Shown: positions 34,683 to 43,918 of the stretch, piece by piece
Layout of the letters: every line of letters begins with the position of its first letter
Position numbering within the stretch: the first letter of the stretch is position 1
From: Paenibacillus sp. JNUCC-31
GTDB taxonomy: Bacteria > Bacillota > Bacilli > Paenibacillales > Paenibacillaceae
Reading direction: 5' to 3'
DNA: 64,000 nucleotides
NCBI RefSeq assembly: GCF_014844075.1
Contig: NZ_CP062165.1
Location: 7,378,001-7,442,000 of the forward strand
The notes under the pieces: model-generated
The model's database searches: none
What the model was told of the DNA's origin: nothing
Seen by the model: the letters and a program-made list of their open reading frames with translations, nothing else
Position numbers and translations under genes: made by a program

Positions 34683-36652
34683 TCGGCGACAAGGTCTTTC
34701 TTGAGATTTTCAACAACCGGATTCAGGCTGCCGTGGAAGAAATGGCAAATGTCGTTCTGCGCACAGGATTCACCGCTTTTGTCAAAGAAACGGGCGATTT
34801 TGGAACCTACCTCTTATCTCCATCTGGGGAAACGTTCGGGTCGCCGCTGGAGACGGGTTACAATCTGTCCCTGGGCATTCCTGCCGCTGCGACCATTAAC
34901 AGCATAGAAGACTGGAAAGAAGGGGATCTCGTCATATGTAATGATCCTTATTCCACCAAAGGCATGGTCACACACCTTCCAGACATTCATCTCATCAAGC
35001 CTTATTTTCACGAAGGGCGAATTATCGCATACGGCATGTGCTTTGTTCATTCTTCTGATGTGGGTGGCAAGGTACCGGGGAGTGTATCTCCCAGCGCCTA
35101 CGATATTCATATGGAAGGCATTCGAATTGCACCAGTCAAGCTGTATGAAGCCGGTGTTCTGAACGAGCAGATCCTGCGCATGTTTCTGGACAACAGCCGA
35201 ATTCCGGAGCAAAATCTCGGTGATCTCAAAGCGCTTATGGCTGCGTTGAACCGGGGAGAGCAGAGGCTTGAGGAACTCATTGCACGTTATGGCGTAGAAA
35301 AAATCCAACAGGGCATCGAAAATTTGCTGGAGTATGCCGAGCTGAAGGCCCGTGCGATCGTGCAGGATATCCCGGACGGTTCCTATGACTTCTGGGACTA
35401 TCTGGAGAAAGGACCAGGGGGATATCCTATCCGGTTGCGCTGCAAAATGACGGTCGCAGGCAGTGACATTCATCTGGATTTTAGCGGCACCGATCCTCAG
35501 GTCAGGGCTTCATTCAATATTCCTACCCACAATCAACAGGGACATTACATGCTGGTACCCGCACTCATTCGTTATTTCCGTACACTCGATCCGACCATTC
35601 CGTGGAATTCGGGCATGATTCGCATGGTGCGAAATTACGCGCCGCCCGCTTCCGTGCTCAACCCGGAGCCGATGGCAGCTGTGGGGGCTCGTGCTGCGAC
35701 CTTTATCCGGCTGATGGATGTTATCACGGGAGCTCTGGGGAAAGCTCAGGGTAGTATGGTTCCCGCAGCAGGAGCTGGACAAGCCTGCATCGTCATGATG
35801 GCGATGACAGATGCATCCGATGGCAAGAAAAAGGTGGGCGTAATTCAGCCGATCTGCGGAGGTTCGGGAGCAAGGCCGATGAAAGACGGAATTGATGGCA
35901 TGGATTTTGCGGTCGGTCATCTTCGAAATATCCCTGCGGAAACGGTGGAATCTGAAATGCCTGTGTTGATTGAGCATTATGGTCTTCGTGCCGACTCTGC
36001 AGGTGCAGGTACCTTCCGCGGTGGAAGCGGGATTGACCTGTGCGTCAGAATTCTAACACCGGATACCGTGATGACGGCCAGAAACATGGAGCGTATGGAG
36101 TTTCAGCCTTGGGGCAGGCTCGGTGGCGGTGTAGGTTCACATGGAGAAGCGATTCTTAATGCTGGACGTGCAAGTGAGGATAATCTGGGAAGAATTGATG
36201 AGTTGCTGCTTCAGCCTGGAGAAACGGTTACGTTCCTTTCGCAAGGTGGAGGCGGATATGGCGATCCATATGAGCGTGATTCACGTCTGGTTCTGGAGGA
36301 TGTAAAAAGAGGGCTGGTATCCACGGAGAAAGCCCTTGAGTTATACGGTGTTGTGATTGATGGCCTGGAGCTGAACGAGAGCGATACCGAACACCTGCGC
36401 GCCGAGCGATCACGGCAGCAGGAGGAATTCGCTTATGGCAAGGCAAGGGAGCAATTTGAAGACATATGGAGCGATGAAATGCAGGTATCGCTGAATCAGG
36501 CATTGCTGAATGCTCCGCTTGCACTGAGAGACTACCTGAAACGTCAGACCATGGGCGTTGTAGAGGAGAGGTATAAGGACTCCCTCTCTGTAGATCCAGG
36601 GGAGATATCCGACATTATGGAAGAATTACGCCAGCAAATAGGGTTGTATTGA
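34679..36652 (+). CDS. hyuB: Hydantoinase/oxoprolinase family protein, subunit B
   Basis: 657-aa partner subunit. Seen: the N-terminal FLEIFNNRIQAAVEEMANVVLRTGFT, CNDPYSTKGMVTHLPDIHLIKP (quoted as the conserved NDPY...GTHLPD block), GKVPGSVSPSAYDIHMEGIRI, the FSGTDPQVRASFNIP region, and the glycine-rich ends RGGSGIDLCVRI and QGGGGYGDPYERD. The last ~120 residues (after the GYGDP motif) are a less conserved helical tail. The ATGA overlap with hyuA fits a 1:1 complex. Cytoplasmic. Confidence 0.88.
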   Translation: MIGDKVFLEIFNNRIQAAVEEMANVVLRTGFTAFVKETGDFGTYLLSPSGETFGSPLETGYNLSLGIPAAATINSIEDWKEGDLVICNDPYSTKGMVTHLPDIHLIKPYFHEGRIIAYGMCFVHSSDVGGKVPGSVSPSAYDIHMEGIRIAPVKLYEAGVLNEQILRMFLDNSRIPEQNLGDLKALMAALNRGEQRLEELIARYGVEKIQQGIENLLEYAELKARAIVQDIPDGSYDFWDYLEKGPGGYPIRLRCKMTVAGSDIHLDFSGTDPQVRASFNIPTHNQQGHYMLVPALIRYFRTLDPTIPWNSGMIRMVRNYAPPASVLNPEPMAAVGARAATFIRLMDVITGALGKAQGSMVPAAGAGQACIVMMAMTDASDGKKKVGVIQPICGGSGARPMKDGIDGMDFAVGHLRNIPAETVESEMPVLIEHYGLRADSAGAGTFRGGSGIDLCVRILTPDTVMTARNMERMEFQPWGRLGGGVGSHGEAILNAGRASEDNLGRIDELLLQPGETVTFLSQGGGGYGDPYERDSRLVLEDVKRGLVSTEKALELYGVVIDGLELNESDTEHLRAERSRQQEEFAYGKAREQFEDIWSDEMQVSLNQALLNAPLALRDYLKRQTMGVVEERYKDSLSVDPGEISDIMEELRQQIGLY

Positions 36653-36720
36653 TCAAGTGTACGGAGACTATCTAGTTCTGTCTTATCGATAAAACCAACT
36701 ACATGGATGGGGGAAGTTGC

Positions 36721-37857
36721 ATGTTTAAATCAAACAAAAAACGCTTTCTCAGCCTCGCCTCTCTGACACTGGCCGGTACATTGGTGCTTTCCGCCTGCGG
36801 TGGAGCAGGCAGCTCAAGTAATACTGCCGGAGAGACCGACTCCTCAGGAGCAAGCGGAGACAAAGTTAAGCTGACGATGTTTATCTGGGCTGGTTCCAAT
36901 CAAGACGTCGTTCCGAAAGAAGTGGTTGCCGAGTATGTGAAAGAACATCCCAACGTTGAAGTCACTTTTGAGGAATCCTCCAATTCGGTAATGTATCCAA
37001 AGATGGTGGCTGGCAAGCAGGCTGATGCCAACAATCCGGTGGTTAACTTTGGTTACTTCAATGCAGATGCGACGGCAAAAGGCTTGAATGATGACATGTG
37101 GGAGCCGCTGGATACAAGTATCGTGACCAATATCAAGGATATCCCGGAGTCCTTCCACAAGCCTGATAATAAAGGTGTGGTCTGGGGCGTTTCGAGCTTC
37201 GCCCTGGTGTATAACAAAGACCTGGTGAAAACGCCGCCTACCAGCTGGAACGATCTATGGGATAACGAGGAGTTTAAAGGAAAAACTGCGCTTTGGGACT
37301 ACATGTTCTATTCCTATATCTCTCCACTGATTGCTACCAAAGGTCAGGAGATTGGCGCATCTTATGATAATCCAGAGCCAGCCTTCCAGTTCTGGGCAGA
37401 TCACAGTGACCAGATTGGCACATTGGTTTCATCCAATGATCAGCTGAAGGCATTGCTGGAGGCAGGTGATGCTCTCATTGCCCCATTCAGTGCACAGGTT
37501 GCGCAGACATGGATTGATGGAGGTTCTCCACTCGCTGTAGCGTATCCGAGTGAAGGTGCCATCTCCTTCCCGTACACACTTCAGGTCGTGAAGGGCTCGA
37601 CACCGGAGCAGGCACGTGTTGCAAACGAAATTATTAACGAATTGTTGAGCGCAGAGGCGCTGTCACAATACGCAGAAGCAACGGGTACGCCAGTAACCAG
37701 TACGACAGCAGCAGTTCCGGACAAGTACAAGGATGATCCTTCCTTCTCCGTCGAAACGCAAAGTAACGGCATTAATCCAGACTGGGATGTGCTTGCACAG
37801 AACAGCTCTTCTTGGAAGGAACTATGGGACCGACTCGTGAAAACAAAACTTCAATAA
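36721..37857 (+). CDS. ABC transporter substrate-binding lipoprotein (PotD-like)
   Basis: 378 aa. Signal peptide with lipobox VLSACGG (Cys near residue 26), then a Ser/Thr/Gly-rich linker and a type-2 periplasmic binding fold: LTMFIWAGSNQDVVPKEV, GKTALWDYMFYSY, and DALIAPFSAQVAQTW. It resembles spermidine/putrescine and iron-type binding proteins. GGGGGAAG is 5 bases before ATG 36721; the in-frame ATG at 36703 overlaps the ribosome site. It is followed by a hairpin and then the ATPase and two permease genes, a complete importer whose substrate is presumably the compound handled by HyuAB or a precursor of it. Confidence 0.88.
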   Translation: MFKSNKKRFLSLASLTLAGTLVLSACGGAGSSSNTAGETDSSGASGDKVKLTMFIWAGSNQDVVPKEVVAEYVKEHPNVEVTFEESSNSVMYPKMVAGKQADANNPVVNFGYFNADATAKGLNDDMWEPLDTSIVTNIKDIPESFHKPDNKGVVWGVSSFALVYNKDLVKTPPTSWNDLWDNEEFKGKTALWDYMFYSYISPLIATKGQEIGASYDNPEPAFQFWADHSDQIGTLVSSNDQLKALLEAGDALIAPFSAQVAQTWIDGGSPLAVAYPSEGAISFPYTLQVVKGSTPEQARVANEIINELLSAEALSQYAEATGTPVTSTTAAVPDKYKDDPSFSVETQSNGINPDWDVLAQNSSSWKELWDRLVKTKLQ

Positions 37858-37883
37858 AAGGATTGTTGCCAGGCACACAACGA

Positions 37884-37909
37884 TTCCGGGTTCTGCTCTG
37901 AACCCGGAA
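37884..37909 (+). other. Intercistronic hairpin between binding protein and ATPase genes
   Basis: TTCCGGGTTC pairs perfectly with GAACCCGGAA (10 bp, loop TGCTCT). No T-run follows; instead the ATPase ribosome site GGGAGG begins within six bases. Such hairpins after binding-protein genes commonly protect the upstream message and lower expression of the membrane genes; that function here is inferred. Confidence 0.6.
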
Positions 37910-37929
37910 TGGATGGGAGGGAATCAGAG

Positions 37930-39060
37930 ATGAGCAGCGGACAAGAGACCATATCTATTGAAACAAGGGAAGTCACGAAGACCTATGGTGAACGAGCCGC
38001 AGTTGATCAAGTAACACTCCAAGTGAAAAAGGGAGAATTCGTTTCCTTGCTTGGTCCGAGTGGTTGTGGCAAAACCACACTGCTGCGCATGCTCGGCGGA
38101 CTTGAGCAGCCGGATCAAGGCACCATTATGCTGGGAGGCCGGGATGTTACCGGCATTCCGGCCTATGGACGGAACAGTAACATGATTTTTCAGCAGCTTG
38201 CGCTTTTCCCTCATTTGGATGTATTCAACAACATTGCCTATGGGCTAAAGGTGAAGAAGTTACCAAAAGCCGATATAAAACGGCAGGTAGGTGAAATGCT
38301 TGATCTGGTCCAGCTCGGAGACTATGGCAGGCGTGCTGTATCCGAGCTGTCCGGGGGTCAGGCTCAACGCGTCGCCATTGCTCGCGCACTGATTAACAGA
38401 CCGGAAGTGCTGCTGCTTGACGAACCTCTCTCTGCATTGGACATGCAGCTGCGTCTCGATATGCAGCGCGAACTAAAACGCATTCAGCGCGAATTCGGCG
38501 GAACGTTTATCTTTGTGACGCATGATCAGAGCGAAGCCATGAACATGTCTGACCGAATTGGCGTCATGCGCGCCGGAAAGCTGCTGCAATATGCAACCCC
38601 TGATGAAATCTATGAAAGACCTGCAGATAGCTTCGTAGCCAAGTTCATTGGAGATACTAACCTCTTTGAGACGGAAGTGTTAGGGCATGATGCCAATGGA
38701 ATTCGGGTAGATTGCTTCGGCCATTCATTGCTGGTGAAAATCATCGATGGCAATGCTGTACCGAAAGCGGGAGCACGACATTCCTTATCGATTCGCAATG
38801 AGTATATTCGACTCGGAGAAGATGCATATCATTGTCAGAACAAGCTGAATGGACATGTGATTGAAGCGGTGTACGGTGGAGCAAATATTCGATACAGCGT
38901 GCAGATTGCTGAGGGTTTTCTGGTTCAGGCCAGTGTGCTGCATCAGCGGGGAGCCTCACGTTATAGTCCAGGCGACCCGATACAAATTGGCTTTGATCCA
39001 GAGGACGCGCTTTTGTTATCTGAACCCATGCATGACCATGTACAAGGTGCAGGAATATGA
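37930..39060 (+). CDS. ABC transporter ATP-binding protein (PotA-like)
   Basis: 376 aa. Seen: Walker A GPSGCGKTT (about 40-48), Q-loop in MIFQQLALFPHL, signature LSGGQAQR, Walker B VLLLDEPLSALD and the switch His in VTHDQSEAM, followed by a C-terminal TOBE-type regulatory domain (about 285-365). Typical of importers for polyamines, iron or sugars. Start: GGGAGG 9 bases before ATG 37930; an in-frame ATG at 37909 lies within the hairpin region. The stop overlaps the first permease (ATGA). Confidence 0.92.
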   Translation: MSSGQETISIETREVTKTYGERAAVDQVTLQVKKGEFVSLLGPSGCGKTTLLRMLGGLEQPDQGTIMLGGRDVTGIPAYGRNSNMIFQQLALFPHLDVFNNIAYGLKVKKLPKADIKRQVGEMLDLVQLGDYGRRAVSELSGGQAQRVAIARALINRPEVLLLDEPLSALDMQLRLDMQRELKRIQREFGGTFIFVTHDQSEAMNMSDRIGVMRAGKLLQYATPDEIYERPADSFVAKFIGDTNLFETEVLGHDANGIRVDCFGHSLLVKIIDGNAVPKAGARHSLSIRNEYIRLGEDAYHCQNKLNGHVIEAVYGGANIRYSVQIAEGFLVQASVLHQRGASRYSPGDPIQIGFDPEDALLLSEPMHDHVQGAGI

Positions 39061-39974
39061 ACCGGATCGCGGAACGGATCGTGAATTTGTATTCCTTTGG
39101 AAATCGCACATGGGTAACCCGGTTGCTGCTTCTGTTGCCTGCACTTGCTCTGATGGGCATCGTGTATCTGGGCGGGTTGTTGATCTTTGGCAGATATAGC
39201 TTCGATATGTATGAGAATGGAAAGCTTATTCGCGGCTGGGATTGGGGGGCCTATCGTGCTTTTTTATCTGATCCTTACTATTGGAAACTGATTGGCACGA
39301 CATTTCGCATTGCCTTCAAGGTTACGCTATGGAGTCTAATGCTTGCCTATCCACTGGCCTATTGCATAGCGGGTCTTAAGAAGCCTGGCATGAAGCAATT
39401 GTTGCTGCTGCTCACGTTTCTACCGCTACTGGTCAGTGCGGTTGTGCGTTCTTACGGATGGCAACTTTTATTGTCGAAACAGGGCTTCATGAACTGGTTG
39501 TTCATCCGGCTGGGGCTTACCGAGGAAGGATTCAGCATGATATACAACGAGACTGGTGTTGTTGTTGCGCTTGTCCATATTTTCCTGCCATTTATGGTCT
39601 TTCCCATCCTGAACGTATTGTCCCAAAGTGATGCTTCCTTAAAGGCAGCTGCTCAGGATCTGGGGGCGGGCAGCTGGCGAACGTTCCTGACCATTACCCT
39701 GCCTTTATCGGCAAGAGGTATTGCAAGCGGGGTACAGATTGTGTTCACGTTATGTCTCACCGCCTTCACCACACCTCAACTGATTGGCGGGGGAAGAGTC
39801 ATGACACTTCCGGTATTTATATACCAGCGTACCTTGGATACCAACTGGCCGATGGCTGCGGTTGCCAGCTTGTTCTTGCTTGTGTCTTCCATCGTTGTCT
39901 CGTTGCTTGTGAATAAAGGAGCAGAAATGTTGATGTTTCGTCGTTCCCGTAAGGGAGGTCAGGCGTATGGTTAA
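39057..39974 (+). CDS. ABC transporter permease (PotB-like)
   Basis: 305 aa with about six membrane segments, the first at residues ~20-42 (LLLLPALALMGIVYLGGLLIF). The coupling-helix EAA-type motif is visible as LKAAAQDLGAGSWRTFLTITLPLSARGI (about 198-225, quoted in part). Overlaps the ATPase by four bases and the second permease by eight. It forms the membrane channel with the next gene. Confidence 0.9.
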   Translation: MNRIAERIVNLYSFGNRTWVTRLLLLLPALALMGIVYLGGLLIFGRYSFDMYENGKLIRGWDWGAYRAFLSDPYYWKLIGTTFRIAFKVTLWSLMLAYPLAYCIAGLKKPGMKQLLLLLTFLPLLVSAVVRSYGWQLLLSKQGFMNWLFIRLGLTEEGFSMIYNETGVVVALVHIFLPFMVFPILNVLSQSDASLKAAAQDLGAGSWRTFLTITLPLSARGIASGVQIVFTLCLTAFTTPQLIGGGRVMTLPVFIYQRTLDTNWPMAAVASLFLLVSSIVVSLLVNKGAEMLMFRRSRKGGQAYG

Positions 39975-40806
39975 GTCGAACAGGGGCACCAAGCTGCTGC
40001 TCTATATCTTTGTGGGCGCGGTAGCGATTTATTTGCTGCTGCCACTGCTGATGATTATGTTGACATCTGTAGGCTCTGGTTCAGCCAGCAAATTTCCGCC
40101 CGAAGGTCTAACCTTGAAATGGTATGCCAATCTGAGTGAGCAGACCCAGTTTCTCGCTGCATTCAAGAACAGCCTCATTGCTTCGACAGGAGCGGTTTTG
40201 CTGGCTTTGATTACGGGTACACTTGCTGCGCTAGCGATCGTGCAGTATCCTTTTCCGGGTTCTGGCATCTTAAGGGGATTTTTTGGTTCTCCGATGGTTA
40301 TGCCAAAAATTACGCTGGGTATCGCATATCTGATTTTATTCTCGAAAATGCATATTGCTGGCGGACTGTTTGCACTTATTTTGGGTGAAGCGGTCATTGT
40401 GCTTCCATTCGTGCTGACACTTGTGGGCAGTGCATTGGCCAATCTGCAACCCGCACATCGAGAGGCTGCAGCAGACCTTGGAGCAGGGCCACTGCGTATC
40501 TTTTTTACAATCACATTGCCACAGCTTAGACTATCTCTGCTCCTTTCAGGGTCAATCGCATTTGTCTTCACTTTTGACCAGGTAGAGGCTGCACTACTGC
40601 TGCTTCGTCAAGACAGCTACACACTTCCGATACAACTTTTCCTGTATATGGAGAAATGGCAGGACCCAACGATTGCGGTTGTATCTGTCGTACTTATCGC
40701 TTTTGCACTGGCCTTGTTCATGATCATCAAGCTGGTACTGCGCTCAGTACCCGGACTTGAGAGTTTGTTTGGGGGCAGGAAAAACAAAAGGAGGTCTGGA
40801 TCATGA
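39967..40806 (+). CDS. ABC transporter permease (PotC-like)
   Basis: 279 aa with about six membrane segments, the first at ~13-35. Coupling motif HREAAADLGAGPLRIFFTIT (about 160-179). Overlaps both its neighbours (eight bases upstream, four bases downstream), so the whole importer and the following peptidase are translated as a chain. Confidence 0.9.
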   Translation: MVKSNRGTKLLLYIFVGAVAIYLLLPLLMIMLTSVGSGSASKFPPEGLTLKWYANLSEQTQFLAAFKNSLIASTGAVLLALITGTLAALAIVQYPFPGSGILRGFFGSPMVMPKITLGIAYLILFSKMHIAGGLFALILGEAVIVLPFVLTLVGSALANLQPAHREAAADLGAGPLRIFFTITLPQLRLSLLLSGSIAFVFTFDQVEAALLLLRQDSYTLPIQLFLYMEKWQDPTIAVVSVVLIAFALALFMIIKLVLRSVPGLESLFGGRKNKRRSGS

Positions 40807-42020
40807 TAAATTCACATCATATATCCCACAGTTCTGGTCTAAACCGGGACCGAGCGGAAGATGTAATGAAAACTCAAGGACTTAGTGCCCTGATCGCAAC
40901 CACCCCGGAAAATATTCATTATGTCATTGGCTCCCAGCTACGCGCGAGCAACTGGACCATGCAGATTTACGCCATTCTGCCTGCCGACCGATCCGTTCGG
41001 CCATGTATCGTCATTCCGACGAATCGTTTGGGCGTTGTGGCTCAATTCGGTATCACGGGAGTAGATATATTTGCCTACAGTGACTTCTTCGTGGAAGGTT
41101 CGATCAAAGGCAAACCTTCTACGGATGACATTGATCTGTTCTACTCTCTGCTACAAACGACAGTCATTCATCCAGGGCCGATAGAAGCACTTAAGGCTGC
41201 ACTGAAAAAGCTCGACATCGAGAATCAACCGATTGGAATCGATGAGATGCGAATTGCTCCTGAACTTTTAGCACGGGTCAAGGAGGATACACCTCAAGGA
41301 GCGGTTGTTCCCGCGTACAAGCTATTTCGCCAAATCCGTTTGGTTAAGACGCCTTTCGAAATCGAGCAACTCCGACAGGCTGCACAGGTGAATGAGAGGA
41401 TTGAGCAAGAGCTAATTGATCTGATTGCAGCTGGCGTTCATGAGAAGCACCTTGCCGACCATTATCGACTGGCAGTGATGAGAGCAGGTGGGACTCCTGC
41501 AATGACTGCGGTAGGGGCGGGTCCGCGCAGTGCGCTGCCACTCATCGAAAATTATTTTCATACCATCGAGTCAGGGGATCAGATCCGCTTTGATCTGTGC
41601 TTGCAGTTGGAAGGATACTGGGGAGATACAGGACGTACCGTTGTGGCAGGAGAGCCAACTCCCTGGATGACAAAGCATTTTAATGCAGTAAAAAGCGGAT
41701 GGGAGACTGCACTTGAAACCGTGCGCCCTGGCGTCAAGGCTTCCGACGTATTTCATGCAGCTGTGTCTCGTGTGCAGCGTGAGGGAATTCCGCATTACCG
41801 ACGTCAGCATGTTGGTCATGCCATTGGCTTGGAACTGTACGACGACATGACTCTCTCTCCTGGTGACCAGCGCATACTGGAGCCCGGCATGGTACTGTGC
41901 GTGGAGGTACCATATTATGAGCTCGGCGCTGGTGGCTTCCAAATCGAGGATACGGTTGTTGTAACTCCAGATGGATATGAGTTTTTGACTCATATGGAGC
42001 GTAAACTATTCATTAAATAA
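40803..42020 (+). CDS. M24-family metallopeptidase (Xaa-Pro dipeptidase-like)
   Basis: 405 aa: an N-terminal creatinase/prolidase domain (about 1-170) and a C-terminal pita-bread domain. All five metal ligands are visible: Asp in RFDLCLQ and Asp in GYWGDTGRT, His in RQHVGHAIGLELYD, Glu in LCVEVPYYE and Glu in FQIEDTVVV. That makes it a metalloenzyme of prolidase/aminopeptidase P type and argues against creatinase, which lacks these ligands. The ATG overlaps the permease stop by four bases. In this operon it may release the cyclic-imide or pyroglutamyl-like substrate of HyuAB from an imported conjugate or peptide; this is inference. Confidence 0.85.
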   Translation: MINSHHISHSSGLNRDRAEDVMKTQGLSALIATTPENIHYVIGSQLRASNWTMQIYAILPADRSVRPCIVIPTNRLGVVAQFGITGVDIFAYSDFFVEGSIKGKPSTDDIDLFYSLLQTTVIHPGPIEALKAALKKLDIENQPIGIDEMRIAPELLARVKEDTPQGAVVPAYKLFRQIRLVKTPFEIEQLRQAAQVNERIEQELIDLIAAGVHEKHLADHYRLAVMRAGGTPAMTAVGAGPRSALPLIENYFHTIESGDQIRFDLCLQLEGYWGDTGRTVVAGEPTPWMTKHFNAVKSGWETALETVRPGVKASDVFHAAVSRVQREGIPHYRRQHVGHAIGLELYDDMTLSPGDQRILEPGMVLCVEVPYYELGAGGFQIEDTVVVTPDGYEFLTHMERKLFIK

Positions 42021-42026
42021 CGATTA

Positions 42027-43295
42027 ATGGAAGGCTTCAGCCAAGCGATCAGTCAGCAGCCGATCATGGAGCTTTCCTGCCGAGAAAGTTGGAATATCAT
42101 GATTCAGCAGGGAACTAAGACGTTTCGTAACATTAGCCTTGCGCTGTTTGCCGGAGGTTTTGTGACTTTTGCGTTACTATACAGCCTCCAGCCCCTGATG
42201 CCCGAGATTAGCGATGCATTTGCGATCTCGCCTGCACATTCCAGTCTTACCCTCTCAGTTACAACGATTGCCATGGCACTGACCATGTTGTTCATCGGTT
42301 CCTTATCCGATTCATTGGGAAGACGTTTCATTATGACAGCTGCTTTAGTTGTCTCATCTATTATTACTATGATTAGCGCGTTTAGCTCTGGATTTACTGA
42401 GCTGCTTCTGCTTCGCATTCTTCAGGGAGTTGCACTTGCCGGGCTGCCCGCGACAGCTATGACATATCTGTCTGAAGAGATTGAGCCTTCCAGTCTAGGG
42501 TATGCCATGGGCCTTTATATCAGTGGAAACTCGATTGGAGGTATGGCTGGTCGTTTTATCAGTGGCGTGATCACAGACTGGATCAGTTGGCGTGCTGCAA
42601 TTGGTTTTATCGGTATTCTTGGCCTATGTGCGGCTGTTATCTTCTGGCTTGTCATCCCGCCATCCCATCATTTCGTCAAAGCGACTCCTGGATTCAAAAA
42701 GATCATTCCTCTTTTGTGGTCACAGTGTCGAAATCCACGTCTACTTTGCCTGTACGGACTGGGCTTTCTTCTGATGGGGGGCTTCGTGACGTTGTTCAAC
42801 TACATCGGATTTGAGTTGACTGGAGCACCATATCATCTTAGTCAATCTGTCGTTGGTAGCCTTTTTGTAGTGTACCTTATGGGTACATTGAGCAGCACCT
42901 GGATGGGCAGGCTTGCAGATCGGTATGGAAGATCGAATGTCCTTGGAATCGCGCTGGGTATTATACTGTCTGGTGCAGTTTGTACCATTCACCCAGATCT
43001 TTGGGTCAAAATAATTGGACTTGCCCTGTTTGCCTTTGGTTTCTTTGGCGGACATTCCATCGCAAGCAGCTGGGTTGGACTCGTGGCGGATCAGCATAAA
43101 TCCCAGGCCAATGCCCTGTATTTGTTTTTCTACTACGTGGGATCAAGTGTCAGCGGAACTGGAGGGGGCATACTTTACAGTCACCTGGGTTGGATTGGCA
43201 TTGTGGGCTTGATTGGTGTGTATGTGGTAATCGGCTTTATATTGTGTCGGTTGCTTATAGAACGGGTACAAGAACATACCAAGCTTACTTTTTAA
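42027..43295 (+). CDS. MFS transporter (YnfM-like)
   Basis: 422 aa with about 12 membrane segments. Seen: the loop 2-3 signature region FIGSLSDSLGRRFIMTAAL (about 90-108), repeated in the second half as WMGRLADRYGRSNVLGIAL (about 292-310). The N-terminus is uncertain: ATG 42027 is six bases after the peptidase stop but has no clear ribosome site and gives a ~30-residue hydrophilic extension; ATG 42099 is the alternative. Probably exports or imports a compound of the hydantoinase pathway. Confidence 0.83.
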   Translation: MEGFSQAISQQPIMELSCRESWNIMIQQGTKTFRNISLALFAGGFVTFALLYSLQPLMPEISDAFAISPAHSSLTLSVTTIAMALTMLFIGSLSDSLGRRFIMTAALVVSSIITMISAFSSGFTELLLLRILQGVALAGLPATAMTYLSEEIEPSSLGYAMGLYISGNSIGGMAGRFISGVITDWISWRAAIGFIGILGLCAAVIFWLVIPPSHHFVKATPGFKKIIPLLWSQCRNPRLLCLYGLGFLLMGGFVTLFNYIGFELTGAPYHLSQSVVGSLFVVYLMGTLSSTWMGRLADRYGRSNVLGIALGIILSGAVCTIHPDLWVKIIGLALFAFGFFGGHSIASSWVGLVADQHKSQANALYLFFYYVGSSVSGTGGGILYSHLGWIGIVGLIGVYVVIGFILCRLLIERVQEHTKLTF

Positions 43296-43393
43296 CTAAA
43301 CATAGATCGAAAGTTTGTTCATAAAAAGCACTCATTTTGGCCCATAATCATCCAATAGTCCCTAATACAAAAATCAACTTTTTCCGACAGGTA

Positions 43394-43421
43394 TTGCATA
43401 TCCTGAATTACCGAGTATAAT
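43394..43421 (+). promoter_or_regulatory. Sigma-A promoter of the 116-aa gene
   Basis: TTGCAT (43394-43399), 16-bp spacer, TATAAT (43416-43421), 36 bp before the ATG. Confidence 0.65.
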
Positions 43422-43457
43422 ACTGGGTAAATAGATGCAAAGGGGATGCAATAAACG

Positions 43458-43808
43458 ATGAAAACACATGCTGAATTGAACTCACTTCTTGTTGACGATT
43501 ATCTGGATCTCCTGAACATAGCGAAACAGCTGGATGATGAGGAATGGAAACAGGCCATTCTGCAAGCATTGAAAGAAGAAGTGGATGCTAATCATCATCT
43601 GGATTCAACAGAGGTAAGGCAGGATCTTTGGAGTCAATTTGAAGGTATTAATGAGCAGATGCATGATTTGTTGATTCAACTGAAGCATGCCGATCATCCG
43701 GATGAGAAAGAACAGATTATCGAAGCTATCTGGGGACTAAAAGTGGATCGCAATGCAATCACACGCAAACTTGAAACCATGAGCCGTGCCAGTGCTGGAC
43801 AGCAATAA
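43458..43808 (+). CDS. Small helical cytoplasmic protein, unknown function
   Basis: 116 aa, highly charged, no signal peptide or membrane segment. Predicted by eye to be all helical: LVDDYLDLLNIAKQLDDEEW, QLKHADHPDEKEQIIEAIW and KLETMSRAS. No cysteine. It has its own promoter and a very strong terminator, so it is a single-gene transcript. I do not recognise the family; an IDEAL-like or anti-sigma-like small adaptor cannot be excluded. Confidence 0.75.
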   Translation: MKTHAELNSLLVDDYLDLLNIAKQLDDEEWKQAILQALKEEVDANHHLDSTEVRQDLWSQFEGINEQMHDLLIQLKHADHPDEKEQIIEAIWGLKVDRNAITRKLETMSRASAGQQ

Positions 43809-43834
43809 GCTCTTCGGTTGATTATACAAAATAG

Positions 43835-43888
43835 AAACCCGCGTGCTGGCCTAAGATATCATCTTGGGTTAGCACGCGGGTTTTGTGT
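43835..43888. terminator. Very strong terminator between convergent genes
   Basis: A continuous 23-bp stem, left arm 43835-43857 beginning AAACCCGCGTGCT, right arm 43861-43883 ending AGCACGCGGGTTT, three G-U pairs, loop ATC, then TTGTGTTTG. It serves the 116-aa gene and, from the other side, azoR. Confidence 0.92.
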
Positions 43889-43918
43889 TTGTTGCTGCTG
43901 TACCAATTTATTTAAAGG

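Noticed and set aside
40803..42020. Creatinase in a creatinine/N-methylhydantoin pathway
   Set aside because: All five M24 metal ligands are present, whereas creatinase has lost them; no sarcosine oxidase or N-carbamoylsarcosine amidase genes are nearby.
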